Origin: Heloderma charlesbogerti
Lineage: Eukaryota; Chordata; Lepidosauria; Squamata; Helodermatidae
Direction of reading: 5' to 3'
DNA length: 64,000 nucleotides
Assembly: GCA_026122225.1 (NCBI GenBank)
Contig: JANEZZ010000806.1
Span: 310,001 to 374,000, forward strand
Numbering within the stretch: the first letter of the stretch is position 1; every line of letters starts with the position of its first letter. A program made the translations under genes and the position numbers. Shown here in pieces: positions 11,961 to 22,989 of the stretch. The notes below the pieces were generated by a model. It did no database searches. It saw only the letters and a program-made list of their open reading frames with translations, and was not told the origin of the DNA.

Positions 11961-13325
11961 TAGGGATGTCAGAGAATTTCTTCACGAATCTCGGGGAGGC
12001 CGAATGCCAGCACATTCGGCCCCCCGAAATTGGTGGAGAAACGGTCTGCCCCCCCTGCCCCCCCGGGATGGGACTTACCTTGTGCGAATGTCCCTGGCAG
12101 CAGCGGCGGCTCCGGTGGCAGTTTGGCGGCGGTTCAGCAGTGGCGGCAGCGGCAGCCGGTCTTCCGACCAGCTGCCGCCGCTGCCATTTCCAAGTAAAAA
12201 ATAAATAATAATAATGTGAAAGGCTACGTAAAGCTTTATGTAGCCTATCACGGCTAGATTTTTAAAAAACATCGTGATAGGCTACGTAAATGTTTACGTA
12301 GCCTATCACGGCTGAGTGAAAAAAACAAAACAAAACTGCGCGTACGCAAATGGCGGCGCCCATGGGCCCATAGCGTTCCCCTTATTTTCGCCATAGTCTA
12401 CGTAAATATTTACGTAGACTACACGTGCCAAAATAAGGAACGCAAAATAAGGAACGCAAATGGCGGCGCCCATGGGCGCTGCCATTTGCGTACGCGCAGG
12501 TTTTTTTTTTTTTACTCAGCCATGATAGGCTACGTAAACATTTACGTAGCCTATCACGGCTGACTGCAGGGATGCAAACGGCGCCGGCTATGGCCGCCGC
12601 CATTTGCATCCCAGCAGGACAAGAGGATTCACGGCCGGAGGGACGGGGCACATCCCCCCCAGCCAGAATTTCGGGGGGGAGGGATGGGGTGCCTCCCCCC
12701 TGGCCAGCATTTCAGGGGGAGGGATGGAGTGCCTCCCCCCCACCGCGAATCAAGCTTCGGGTTCAGGTAAGTGTCAGGGTGGACATTGAGCCCATAGAAT
12801 CCCAGAGTAGTTCTGATTCTGAGGAAGAGCAGTCGCTCCTGGGAGAGGAGCGTGCTCCTCTTTCTCAGGGCCAACAGCTGACAGAGATTCCTCCCACCAA
12901 CATTCCTAGCTTAGATAGCAGTCCAGGGAGTGACAGAGCACGGGAAACAGACTTGACGGACGCGCAACGCCGATGCAGAGAGCGGCGCCAAATGGAGGGC
13001 GCGGAAAGGAGGCGCAGTGCCCGGTTGGCGCGCAAACAATGGCTGCACCCAGAGGATCCAAGGGAAAAGGGGAGGGACTCTCCCTAGTCCTTAAGTTCAG
13101 GGGTCTGCCAGTAATTCCCTTTCAAACGGGGACCAACTGTTCCAACTTAGGGCATAGGTACTCTGCTGCTCATATCTAGTTGCTAACGGTAGAGTTGTTA
13201 AGTTGTAAAAGAGGAATAAAGCTTTGAAAATAATCCATTTGTCTGTTTCTGGACTTGGCTACTGGATTAGACTGAGAGAGGCCTCCAAGGAGCCCTTGAC
13301 AGTAAAGGACTTTTGTACATCCCTA
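11961..13325 (+). mobile_element. Palindromic hAT-like element, copy B (contains a solo LTR)
   Basis: It starts TAGGGATGTCAGAGAATTTC and ends GGACTTTTGTACATCCCTA, with a perfect 8-bp duplication GCTCATTC (11953-11960 and 13326-13333). It is 835 bp once the 530-bp LTR at 12772-13301 is discounted. The core holds four TACGTA palindromes (about 12220-12252, 12274-12309, 12390-12426, 12522-12557), alternating with GCAAATGGCGGC palindromes. The copy at 12274-12309 pairs along 17 of 18 positions. Right of the core are GC-rich tandem units (12630-12745). The left subterminal motif on the minus strand is AAGGTAAGT. Confidence 0.9.
12772..13301 (+). mobile_element. Solo LTR 1 inside copy B
   Basis: It begins TGTCAGGGTGG and ends CCCTTGACA, giving TG...CA ends within a TGTCA...TGACA inverted repeat. 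Flanks are GTAAG (12767-12771) and GTAAA (13302-13306), a 5-bp duplication with one mismatch. An AATAAA polyadenylation signal lies at about 13214, followed by a GT-rich stretch. It shares the 'GTTCTGATTCTGAGGAAGAG' segment with the LTRs at 31096 and 51880. No internal gag/pol is present, so it is a recombined solo LTR. Ty3/Gypsy or endogenous-retrovirus origin cannot be decided from the LTR alone. Confidence 0.8.
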
Positions 13326-13699
13326 GCTCATTCAGCCCTTTTCCATGTTATGGCTCTTCTCTATGTAGAACGAATGTGCAGATGTTGAGTGGCAAACTCC
13401 ATTCCCTGTGTATTGAAATGCACATCTGCAATGTGTATCAGCACCTACAAGTGCCCATGTGTAGGCTGTGCTCAATGCAACCTGGATCCATGAAAAAACA
13501 GTGTTCCCAATCATACGGGAACTCCCCTACCACTGTGTGCGTGTGTGTGCGCGTGCATGTCCGCGCATGCATTGCAGAGTGTATTTCAACTCACAGATGG
13601 CGAAAGTGGAGCTTGTTGGTGCCTGCCATCCCCATGTTCATTGCATGCACAGAGAAGAACCCTAATATGATGAACAGCCTTCATCTTCAGTATTTGTCA

Positions 13700-14040
13700 T
13701 GAAGTAGAGGTGAGACGTAGAGGTGTCTGCCAACCCATGGCCTGGCTGGAATCCACCAGGAAAAGAGCCTTCAGTGTGGTGGCCCCCTTCCTGTGGAACT
13801 CCCTGCCTTTGGAGGTCAGACATGTTCCAATGTTGTGTTGCTTTTGGCGCCTCCTGAAGACATTGTTAATTCAAGAGGCCTTCCTTGAGTGACGAACTGT
13901 GGTTTATTAAATTCAGAATCTGTTTCTTTTAAAATGTTTTAATTGTTTTAATATGGTGCTTTATTCTTTTATCTTGTTCACCGCTCCAAATTTTTTGATG
14001 TGGAGCGGTATATAAATACTGTAAATGAATGAATGAATTT
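13700..14040 (+). mobile_element. CR1 LINE 3' end fragment
   Basis: It carries the C-terminal CR1 reading RKRAFSVVAPFLWNSLP LEV (compare GRTAFSAVAPWLWNELPTEV at 61319 in the large CR1). After a stop comes a 3' UTR with TTTTAATTG blocks, the terminal hairpin CCGCTCCAAA...GGAGCGG and a (GAAT)n tail. It is a 5'-truncated retrotransposition product. Confidence 0.8.
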
Positions 14041-14397
14041 CTAACAAGGCACTGAAGAAGATGGAAGCCTTTGAAGGATCATAGCAATCTTTATCAATAA
14101 TATCACTTAAAACCTCTGCACTATTGGGATTATTTGTTTATCTTATTTTCAATGGATTCATCTCTAATTGTGTCAGATGGTGTTTGCGCTTCAAGAACGG
14201 CAATGCAGTGGTTTTAAAAATAATAATATCAGTATTCTGTGAACCTGAACAGGAAGAGAAAAAAAAGCCCAGTTATATTAATGGATGACATCACATTTAG
14301 TTTCTGGGTCTTTTTTTTTCAGTTCTTGTTGAGTTGAAATACACACACATACACATATATAGTGAGATGTTGGCTATTATTCTCACCAGAATAAATA

Positions 14398-14500
14398 GCA
14401 ATAGCAATAACAATAACAATAACAATATTTATTTATTTACCCTGCCATACTACCAAGAGAATGCCACTCAGGGTGGTTAACAATAATAATAAATTGGATA
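14398..14500. repeat. (AACAAT)n tract next to a LINE-tail-like segment
   Basis: Several AATAACAAT units are followed by ATTTATTTATTTACCCTGCC and CACTCAGGGTGGTTAAC. The latter resembles the antisense of a LINE 3' hairpin and tail. Confidence 0.5.
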
Positions 14501-14756
14501 TATTATTATCCTAGGTTCACATGAGCGTGACTGAAAGCAGAATTTGTTAGGGAAAAACACCAAAAAATTTTTATTTCATAGCTAAGGCATTTAATTTTGC
14601 AATAAAGTACTTGGATATAACATTTTTGCTTATCTGCCATCAATTTTAAATAACAGCCTGAACTTATTTTCCTGGAACAAACCACAGAGAGAGAGATCAG
14701 TAAGGCTTTAAAAGTATATTGCCCAACTTTGGCTACATTATCCCCAGATTTACTTA

Positions 14757-14885
14757 GGGTGCAATCCTATGCATGTTTAGACAGAGAAAAGGCCTACAAT
14801 TCCCAGCATTTCCCAGCCAGGTTTGCTGGGGAACGCTGGGAATTGTAGGCCTTTTCTTTGTCTAAACATGCATAAGATTGCTCCC
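14757..14885. mobile_element. Foldback MITE with TTA flanks, GCAATCC-ended family
   Basis: A 129-bp near-perfect hairpin. GGGTGCAATCCTATGCATG and CATGCATAAGATTGCTCCC form the ends, and the arms read TTTAGACAGAGAAAAGGCC and AATTCCCAGC up to a small loop. TTA lies on both sides (14754-14756 and 14886-14888). Trinucleotide TTA/TWA duplications are characteristic of PIF/Harbinger elements, so this is most simply a Harbinger-type MITE, although one TTA pair is weak evidence. Confidence 0.7.
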
Positions 14886-15140
14886 TTAATCTACTTACTT
14901 AGTGTTAAGTATTTTGTGGAGAAACATACAGTTAGATAACAGGAGTCTTAAGTTTTCTCAATTTGATTTTGCATAGCATTTCTGTATCTATAAGTAGCTC
15001 TCTTCAGGTGCTTCCCTGAGACTTTTATTGTGAAATCGCCCTGCCTCGTTGGCAGAATTGTACAGGAGGCCCAGACACTGTCTTCCATTTGAAACCCTCC
15101 CATATTTTCCAAGCGCTTCTTCTGTCTTTTTTCTTATGAC

Positions 15141-15463
15141 GGATCTTGGTGAGGCCGAATGCCAGTGCATTCGACCCCCCGAAATCCATCGCGGAACGGC
15201 CTGCCACCCCCCTGCCCCCTGCGGATCCCCCCTGGGACGAGACTTACCTGGGTGGATGTTCCGGATGGCGGCGACTCTGGCGGCGGCTTCACCGGCAGCT
15301 GGTCTTCCGAACGGCTGGTCTTCCAAATGGCTGCCGTTGAGGATTCCGGGGGAAAGGACTGGATCGCCTCCCTCCCCGTCGAGGATTCCGATGGGAGGGA
15401 TGGAACGCCTCCCCCCCCATGAACAGAATCCACGAAAAGGTAAGTCACTTTCGTACATCCCTA
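15141..15463 (+). mobile_element. Palindromic hAT-like element, copy C (5'-truncated)
   Basis: It lacks the TAGGGATG start. Homology begins at GATCTTGGTGAGGCCGAATG, which matches the left subterminal region of copy I. It ends TCACTTTCGTACATCCCTA. The TACGTA palindromes are missing, leaving the left and right subterminal blocks. AGGTAAGT occurs in both outward directions: minus strand at 15242-15250 (CAGGTAAGT) and plus strand at 15437-15445 (AAGGTAAGT). No target duplication is detectable because the left end is lost. Confidence 0.75.
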
Positions 15464-15547
15464 CTGCTAAGAAGGGGAAAGAAGAAATAGCTCACAATGA
15501 CTTTTGATTGGTAGCTCTAGGAGCTGTCCATCTAGAAGCATCCTTCC

Positions 15548-16511
15548 TAGGGAAGGGGGAGAATTTCTCCCTGAAACTTTGGGGGTCCGAGTGCCAATGT
15601 GTTCGGTCCCCCGAAGTAGTTTCGGGGAGAAATTCTCCGCCCCCACCCCCCGCACCCCCCCGGGACGGGACTTACCTTTCCCGAATGTCCCTCCCGGTGG
15701 CGGGTCCCGGCGGCGGTTCGTCAGGTCTTCGACAGGGGCAGAGGCGGCAGCCGGTCTTTCGACCGGCTGCCGCCGCCACCATTCCAATAAAAGTAAAAAA
15801 AAACAAAACGCCCCTGTGATAGGCTACGAGACGATTAACGTAGCCTATCATGGCTAGATTTGCAAAGTCAGCCATGATAGGCTACGTAAATCGTCACGTA
15901 GCCTATCACGGGTGACTTAAAAAAAAAAAAAGCGCATACGGCTAATGGCGGCCCCCATAGGGAGCCGCCATTCACGTTCCTTATTTGGTCGCTGTAGTCT
16001 ACGTAAAGATTACGTAGACTACAGCGAAAATAAGGGCAATGCTATTTGCGTTGCCCTTATTTTCGCCATAGTCTACGTAAAGATTTACGTAGACTACAGC
16101 GACCAAATAAGGAACGCGAATGGCAGCTCCCTATGGGGGCCGCCATTTGCGTACGCGCTTTTTTTTAAAGTCACCCGTGATAGGCTACGTGACGATTAAC
16201 GTAGCCTATCATGGCTGACTTTGCAGATCTAGCCGTGATAGGCTACGTTAATCGTCACGTAGCCTATCACGGGGGCGTTTTTTTGTGTTTTTTAAAACTT
16301 TTTATTTCACAGCTGGGCGAGGTGAGGCGCCTCCTCCCCAGCCTGAATTTCGGCCGGGCGAGGCGGGAAGCCTCCCACCCGGCCTGAATTTCGGCCGGGC
16401 GAGGCGGGAAGCCTCCCCCCCCAGCCTGAACTTCAGGGGGAGCAGCGAAGCGCCTCCCCCCCACCGCGAAGCAAGCTGCGAGACCAGGTAAGTGGCTTTC
16501 ATGCACCCCTA
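15548..16511 (+). mobile_element. Palindromic hAT-like element, copy D (largest intact)
   Basis: It starts TAGGGAAGGGGGAGAATTTC and ends GGCTTTCATGCACCCCTA. The 8-bp duplication ATCCTTCC is perfect (15540-15547 and 16512-16519). The left subterminal hairpin is GAATTTCTCC...GGAGAAATTC (15557-15638). The core, 15809-16277, is one approximately 469-bp palindrome centred near 16043, made of six TACGTA-type palindromes with GCC-rich modules between them. The right subterminal part is a tandem GC-rich array (16310-16470). Outward AGGTAAGT motifs lie at about 15670 (minus) and 16486-16493 (plus). Confidence 0.9.
16310..16475. repeat. GC-rich tandem units in copy D
   Basis: About three units of roughly 55 bp built on GAATTTCGGCCGGGCGAGG and GGGAAGCCTCCC, each itself partly palindromic. 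Equivalent arrays lie in copies B (12630-12745), E (27160-27330), F (40832-40980), G (42055-42220) and H (45310-45440). They yield repetitive Pro/Arg/Gly-rich open frames that are not considered genes. Confidence 0.75.
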
Positions 16512-16519
16512 ATCCTTCC

Positions 16520-16948
16520 TTTCTAAATCTCTGACTACTTTCTGGAGAAGAGGGGTGTTTTAGCAGTTGGGTGAGCTTACTCACTAAGCACACTGGAGAA
16601 TGTGCACAATCCTTTTGGGGAGGCCCATGAGATTTTGTTACTTTGGCATAACATTGAAATGGCATAATGATGATGATGATGATGCACCTAAATTCTGCTG
16701 TTTCAGGCAGCCTAATCAATAATCAATAATTTGATAATGATCAAATAATAAATAAAACTGTAGTGTTATTTTTTTGTGGAACCACATCCCACTCTCTAGT
16801 TGGGCATTTACACATACGTATGTGTAAAAATTATAGTTCTGCCATAATGAAATCTTCTGTTTCTCTCTCACTTTTACATGTCAGTTTTGGCATTGTAAAA
16901 TAATGTATGTGCACATACAAACACACAAAGAGGTTGCTTTAGAAAATA

Positions 16949-16988
<40 letters not shown>

Positions 16989-18479
16989 ACCTAAGCTTGT
17001 TAGCTCAACTAATGTGTAAAGTCTAGATAGGTTGTATAAATTTAGGCTAGTCAGAACACAAAATCCAGCAAACATGTCAGTGAGCTACACTGGCAGGTTA
17101 ACCTACATTCAGTGTACAAAATAAGTGTAAATCCCCTTATAGGTTCCTTCGAGGAATCGCATTACATACCTATTCCAGTGCTTCAAAACACTGGGGAATG
17201 ATCATTTTCGCTCCAGTACCATTACAGAGCACCACTTCCTATAACAATAATGGGTGTCAGGTACTGTTTGGACTAGACGAGATTAAGTTATCACCCCCCT
17301 GCTGTGTGTTAATTTATTGCTTCAGACATTTTCATATCTGATCCATTTTCACCCACTCGGTTGCTGTTCCACAAAGTTCTCAGCTTCTGCCAGTCTCGGT
17401 ATCATTTGAGCTGAGAATACCTGGCACCGTGAAATGGCTTTCTTCTCAGTGCATGGCGCAGGTATGATCCTTAGAGAGAGCAGGTGTGTGTTCCCCACAG
17501 AACAGGGGAATAGAATGCGGCACAAACACAGCAAAGCAATATGCTTAGGTGTGACACAAAAACCAAAATATTAGCTTTTTAGTAAACAAGAAAGGAAATT
17601 GCGATTCTGTCTGAGATCCCAGTGCTAGACATCTTTAGGTAATAGTGTTATTTCTTGAAGGAATACAGGGTCACAGTCACACAGCAGCGACATCAAAAAC
17701 GTTGTGGGGTTGGGGGTGGGTTGTGTGTTTTTTTTTGGTCCCCTGGTTTTGTTTAGTGATTATGTAGAACCTGCTGAAAAGGTGTTTATTTCTGTTTGTA
17801 AATTGAATGCACTGGGTGTTTCTTTCAGCTTTGCCTCAGGCTCTGTTGGATATGCTGATGGAGTTGGACGCAGAGTCAGGCACTAGAGGAAGGTGTGCAG
17901 AAAAGAACTCAAGTAGAAAACAAAGCTGTATTTTTGTCATTTCATACCTCTCCAAAGTCCCACTACGTGAGGTGAAAAAGTGAATTTAATATACAACGTT
18001 AAATGGGACAGGTGATGTAAAAAGAAATGTGGAAAAATACAGGAATACTGTGCATTAGTCACTTTCTACAGCTGCTGCTCAGGATACCATTATTTTGTGA
18101 ATCTCTGGGGGAAGCTGCACAGCATGGAATAAATTCTGAATTTTCACATGTATTGTTGCACTGTCCTGTCTGTAGGTCTTAGGTAAAGGCTCAAATGTAT
18201 TTTTTTTCTTCCCCCAAGTATTTTATAATTTTGAGGGATTAGATTAATCTCTGAACATTATGGAGCAAATTCAGCCCTATTCAGCTGATACATCCAGGAT
18301 GAGTACATGTAGGGAGGGTGAGCAGAATCATGGTGGCAGGCCTTGTCCTGGCCTATGTTCTGTTGAATGTCTGAATGGAGCCTACTTGTGTATAATTGCA
18401 GGCATCTCCATGCAAGCGTTCAACTGAATGTGCTCCCCCACCCCATCCCCAGACCTATGTGTTCAGTCATTGCTCAGTT
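16520..18479. other. Mostly unique DNA; (GAT)n and (TG)n tracts; no gene
   Basis: A GAT tract lies at about 16667-16684 and a TG tract at 16952-16982. Nothing else was recognised. Short open frames here have no domain signature. Confidence 0.5.
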
Positions 18480-18617
18480 CAGGGGTACGCAATGTGTGGC
18501 CCTCCAGATGTTTTGGCCTACAACTCCCATGATCCCTCACTAATTATTATGTTGGCTAGGGCCAATGGGAGTTTTAGGCCAAGGTATCTAGAGAGCCACA
18601 AGTTGCCTGCTCATCTG
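18480..18617. mobile_element. Foldback hAT MITE, CAGGGGTACGCAA ends
   Basis: The left arm is CAGGGGTACGCAATGTGTGG, then CCAGATGTTTTGGCCTACAA and CTCCCATGATCC. The right arm has AATGGGAGTTTTAGGCC, TCTAGAGAGCCACA and GTTGCCTGC. This is the same design as 8435-8700. No convincing 8-bp duplication was found, so it is an older copy. Confidence 0.65.
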
Positions 18618-19469
18618 AATTGGGCCTTAATGGCCACTATCCCTATAGCCTATTCAGGTGACAGTATTAAGCATTTACTGGATACAGCTATTAATGAATA
18701 ATTTATACAGATTCAGAGTCTGATATGTGCCTGCAGTCATTCCCATTTTAGAAGCACCTTTGCTCTCAGATGCATTCAGATTTCTTTCCTGCTCTACACT
18801 TGGAGTTCACTGTTCATTGGAATATATCGTTATCTCATAAACTTCACGGAGGTAGTAATGTGCCCAGGCCAGTGAAAGAAAGCTTAGCAATGGACTGATA
18901 GGATCCTGGGTATCTCCCGTTCACACTCAACACTGGCACTATTCAGCATGAATTATTTCTCGGTATCATCCAGTATGTCTTGGGTCAGTGGATAATCAGA
19001 ACTGGTGGGTTGTTTGGTGCTGCAGGGTCACTCCTACATGTGACATTAAATGCATTATTGTATTTAATGTGCACTTTAAAAAAATGGAAATAGCTGCTGT
19101 GGGGGCAAGCAGGACTGGAATCATGGTGAGAAGGGCAGGGGAGTATAACCTTCCTCCCTGCCATGAATCCAATGAAACTTGCCTCTCTGCATTGCTTTCT
19201 TCATTGGGAGGAAATGCAAATAGCAGGGCCCAGGATTTTGTTAGGGGAGAAAGGGTTGAACTCTCCCTCCTCACAGGCCTGATCCTTCTAGGCCTCCCTC
19301 CATCACAGGTATTTTCACTGGGAAAAATGTGCTGTGAAATGCAATGCTGCATTTAGCTGGTACGGAATGTGACTGGTACATGGCCGTGAGGGTACGAGCC
19401 GTAACCAGGTTTACCAATGCAGTATGCCAGTACTTCATCAGCTTTAGTGACTAACAGTTCATTTCAGAG

Positions 19470-20040
19470 CCCAGCTCAAAGCCCTTAACATCCCTTCACA
19501 GTTTGGAACTGTGGTTCCTGAAGGGCTACCTCTTCCTACATGGGCCTCCTTGTGCCTTGTGGCCATCATCCAAGGCTCTTCTCCAAGTGGCCCTGCCAAA
19601 TAAGGTATAGTGGGTGGCAGTGCCCACTCCAGCTGTGGAATGCCTCACCAGTGAGGTCTCTCTGGAAACTACTTTCCTGTTTCCAGGCAATGGTCTTTCC
19701 AGAGCCAAAGACCTTTTTATTTTCGCAGGCCTTTTAATGTATGTGGGGCTTAGTATTGTTTTAGCTCTGTTAATTTTATTCACCTGCTCTCTGTTTTTAA
19801 TAGATTTAATGCTGTGGGGATGTATATCTCTTTAAAGTTTATATATGTATATCTGGTTTTAAAGTGGCTTTTTAGACTCTACAGTTGTGTTTTATTTCCT
19901 GCATTTTATTGTATTGTTACTGTAATTCATGATCCTGCTAGAAGTTGGCCTATAAATGGTATGTATGAATACATAGGTATGTGTGTATTATGTATTATTT
20001 ATATATGTATGTATGCATGAATGAATAAATAAATAAACTA
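19470..20040 (+). mobile_element. CR1 LINE 3' fragment
   Basis: It resembles the CR1 3' region seen at 60320-61708: AAAGCCCTTAACATC, a CCTGAAGGGCTACCTC segment, TGGAATGCCTC, then CAGGCCTTTTAATGTATG, a T-rich 3' UTR, CCTATAAATGG and an (AATAAATA) tail. It is heavily decayed, with many stops. The genome-typical 5' truncation is obvious. Confidence 0.65.
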
Positions 20041-20405
20041 ATGTCACTTCTAGTTTGGCCCTTAGTAGTTTTAGGTGATTTGGTAGGATATGGAGAGACT
20101 TCATCTGAATCCCAAGGTGCCCAATCAGTTTTATTGGGCTTGGAAGGTTTGTTTTGAAAGACATACATATTGTTGTGTGCCGAGTCGACCCCATGCCAGC
20201 AGACAACACAGACAAGACTGCTTTGTGGTGGGTGTTATCAGTGCACATCGACGTGGATTGACATATGTAGATGAGCACCTCAGTAGGATGTGTGGACTGA
20301 AGTTTAGAACAAAAAACTTAGTTTCGATATCTCAGTGTGCCAGAATATGTTTTCATAGGTATGTAATGTGACCAGAATGGGCAGGCTGAACTATGTTGTC
20401 TAGAG

Positions 20406-20750
20406 CAGGGATAGGCAATGCGGTACCTGTGGGCACCAATGCACCCTTGGATACCCTTCTTGGCACCTGCCAAGGTGCCCACCCCCTCCCACTTTTTAAA
20501 AAAATTAACACATTTTCTTACTGGCAGCTGGGATCACTGTGAAATGGGTTTCTCTTGGTGCCGAAAATTTTGGGTTCAAAGTAGTTGTATAGTATGTTGA
20601 GTCTCAGATTCTACCTCTGCTTTTTATTCAGACTCTTGGGCAGGTTACTTGTCCTTTACCACTCCTCCCATGGCAGCCATTTTGTGGCAGTGCCCAGGAC
20701 AGTTTCTCAAATTGCTAAAATGTGCCAACAGCCCCCAAAGGTGGCCTACA
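20406..20750 (+). mobile_element. Non-autonomous hAT element, GATAGGCAATG family, copy 1
   Basis: It starts CAGGGATAGGCAATG and ends CCCCCAAAGGTGGCCTACA. Flanks are GTCTAGAG (20398-20405) and TTCTAGAG (20751-20758), an 8-bp duplication with one mismatch. The interior has GGGCACCAATGCACCC and TGCCAAGGTGCCCACC, a short inverted repeat. No transposase. Relatives lie at 37702-38321 and 55862-56196. Confidence 0.8.
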
Positions 20751-20849
20751 TTCTAGAGCCCTTCCACTGGAATATTATAATTCCTGCAAGCACCTAGTAT
20801 GTGAAATACTACTACTACTGATGCCGCTGATGTTGCTACTACTAAATTT

Positions 20850-21085
20850 GTGAATGTATGAGTATTCAAAACATCTTGCATTTGTTATCTCACCCTTACA
20901 ATAACTGTTCAGTAAAGCAGTATTAGCTCATCTAAGCTGCAGATGAGGTAGAGAAAAGGGATCAGGCTAACAGACTAGGCAGCTTGTCTAAGTTCACTTA
21001 TGCTAGTGAGTTTATGGCTGAGGTGAAGGCTCAACGAAGGTCTTCCCATCTCACAGCCCACACTGTTAGACCCTAGTGAAGTTAG
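20850..21085 (-). mobile_element. MIR-type CORE-SINE, decayed, minus strand
   Basis: In this orientation the sequence follows the reverse MIR: TTATCTCACCCTTACAATAA, then CTGCAGATGAGGTAGAG, GGCAGCTTGTCTAAGTTCAC, and AGGCTCAACGAAGGTCTTCC before CCCACACTGTTAGACC. It is old and diverged. Confidence 0.55.
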
Positions 21086-21089
21086 ACTC

Positions 21090-22590
21090 CCTTGCCCGGC
21101 ATCACCAGCAGTCATTGTATTCTGATGTTCAGGCCAGGTCATTATGACCACCCAGTCTGTAATGCATCCTCAAGGCAGTCCAGTACTCTTGTCCTGATAC
21201 TAGATGGTTTCCTCCATGTTTGATGCCTGGAGAGTTGTACTTTGCTAGTAGAGAGTGTACATTTCTCTCATTCATTGTTTTTTCTTTCTTTCTTCTTTCT
21301 TTTCACTATGCGAGGTAATCAGGAATCATCCTATACATACATAAAGAGATCATATACATCCCACAAATAAATTCTCCCATGCCATTTTATTGAATTTCTA
21401 GTAAGTTGGCAGGCTAAAGTGATTTTTAACACTTATCAATTAGATTTATGATTTTGGTGTCATCCACCCTGCTTCTGACATTAGGAAATGTTCAACATGA
21501 GGGAGTCACGCAATGATTTTTTTAACTACACTATAAAATACTTTTAGTCTCTTTTCTTTTTAAAATCCATAAATGGATAATTTAATCATAGCCCCAGAGT
21601 AGATATTCTAGGTTTCTTGCTCTGCTAATTATTTGGCAGAATTTTGATGCTTTAAATCATGATGACATTTGGGTGACTAGTAAATCATAAATTATAGGCT
21701 CATGGTCATCAAAGGCCAGCTTGAGAATCTTGGCTGTGTGACAGAAGAGGAGACTCTTTGTTCTTGGATGTTCCTTCTCCTACTCCAAAATATGTGGAGG
21801 ACAGGTATGGAGAGAAGTGAAACCAGATCAGTTGTCTGCTTTGCCTCTTCCTCCCATTCAAATGTTCTGCTTCTGAGATCTCTCCATAGGTCTGGTTATA
21901 TTAATGTAAGTGGATCACAAAAGACATGATAGAGCTCAAATATGTTATGATTTGAGCTATACCATGCATTTTGTGATCCTAACAAAAAGCTGCAGTATAG
22001 GCTAAATCTATGAGTTTTGACATGTTACTTTTTCAAATATGGACATTAATTTGGATTAAACTGCCCCAATAGCATATCACTTTTAAAACAGATTACTAAA
22101 ATATGCATTTTTGCTGAAATGTTTCCTCTGACTTAAAAAAAATAAATTCAGTCTCTGTCAATGTGTAGAAATTTTTTTTTTACTGCATACTGTGGATGTC
22201 AACCTAGATCTGGATGGGGACCAGACACATTGGTGTTTTGAGTTAGATTTATTTCTTATGAAGTTGATTCAGCCTAAACGTAACATTCCTAACTACACGT
22301 AATTGGGTGGCTTGTTGGACCCAACCTAAAACCCAATGCCAGTAAAACTACTTAGACGACTGCAACTCATAACAACCATTAATGCACATTAAGTTTTCTA
22401 CCCTTTGGAGGGTTTCTAGTATTTTTCACACCATGTGATAACTATGAAACATTTGCAGATAGGCACACAGTAACTCACTAAGAATTCATTATTGCCAAGG
22501 GCCAGGCTAGGGGCATTAGCATAGCAAATCTAGACCTGGAGGACGTGAAAAACACTCTGAGGCTTAATCGCTAGGCTAGATCCCAGAGCC
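21090..22590. other. Unique DNA; no gene recognised
   Basis: No domain, repeat or splice pattern stands out. A TTTCTTTCTTTCTTC pyrimidine run lies near 21280-21300. Confidence 0.45.
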
Positions 22591-22599
22591 CCTGTCTAT

Positions 22600-22985
22600 T
22601 ATGGAGTATAATGGATGCAGAACCTCTGGCCTGCAGGACTAATCTGGTTTGTGGAGGTTCCGCATCTGGTCCACAGAACCTCCTTGAGTTCCGGGGGGGG
22701 GGGCTTGGTCTCCAGCTCCTGTCCCCGGGGGAATCCCCCCTGGAGGAATCCCTGCTGTTATCTCTGATCTGAGATTCGGGATCACAGTGGGGATGTGGGC
22801 AGTGGGGGACTCAGCTGGTGCTGGGAAGAGTGGCCACACGCAGTATGCACCACCTGCATGGGGATGCAGGGGAAAAGGCAAAACGGGGTGTGTGATGATG
22901 TCTATGGACATAACCCATGGAGAATCTGGTGGTAGGCATTCCCCCACCCCCACCCCAGTTCCAGTTCTGCAGCCCTGGAATATCA
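22600..22985. mobile_element. hAT/Charlie-like fragment, GAACCTCTGGCC type (tentative)
   Basis: GCAGAACCTCTGGCCTGCAG, then GGAATCCCTGCTGTTATCTC and GATCACAGTGGGGATG. A related segment lies at 31656-31815 with GTTATTCCCAATCACAGG, TAACAGTGGGGATTTC and GAGCCAGAGGTTCC. The end structure resembles small hAT elements, but no duplication was identified. Confidence 0.4.
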
Positions 22986-22989
22986 AGAA

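Noticed and set aside
12572..13087. 171-codon open frame with SDSEEEQ and RRCRERRQ segments
   Set aside because: It starts in the GC-rich units of copy B and runs into the solo LTR across its boundary at 12772; it is a chance fusion of two repeats, not a gene.
14988..15507. Long overlapping open frames on both strands around copy C
   Set aside because: They follow CpG-rich element sequence with few stop codons and recur in every copy of the family; no domain and no start or splice context.
15809..16277. CRISPR-like array from repeated TACGTA units
   Set aside because: The repeats are palindromes with irregular, non-unique spacers inside a transposon in a vertebrate genome; not a CRISPR.
16267..16719. 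150-codon minus frame rich in Pro/Gly/Arg
   Set aside because: It is the translation of the tandem GC-rich units of copy D; similar frames appear in E, F, G and H.
19988..20278. 96-codon minus frame next to the CR1 tail
   Set aside because: It partly overlaps the AT-rich CR1 tail; no domain features.
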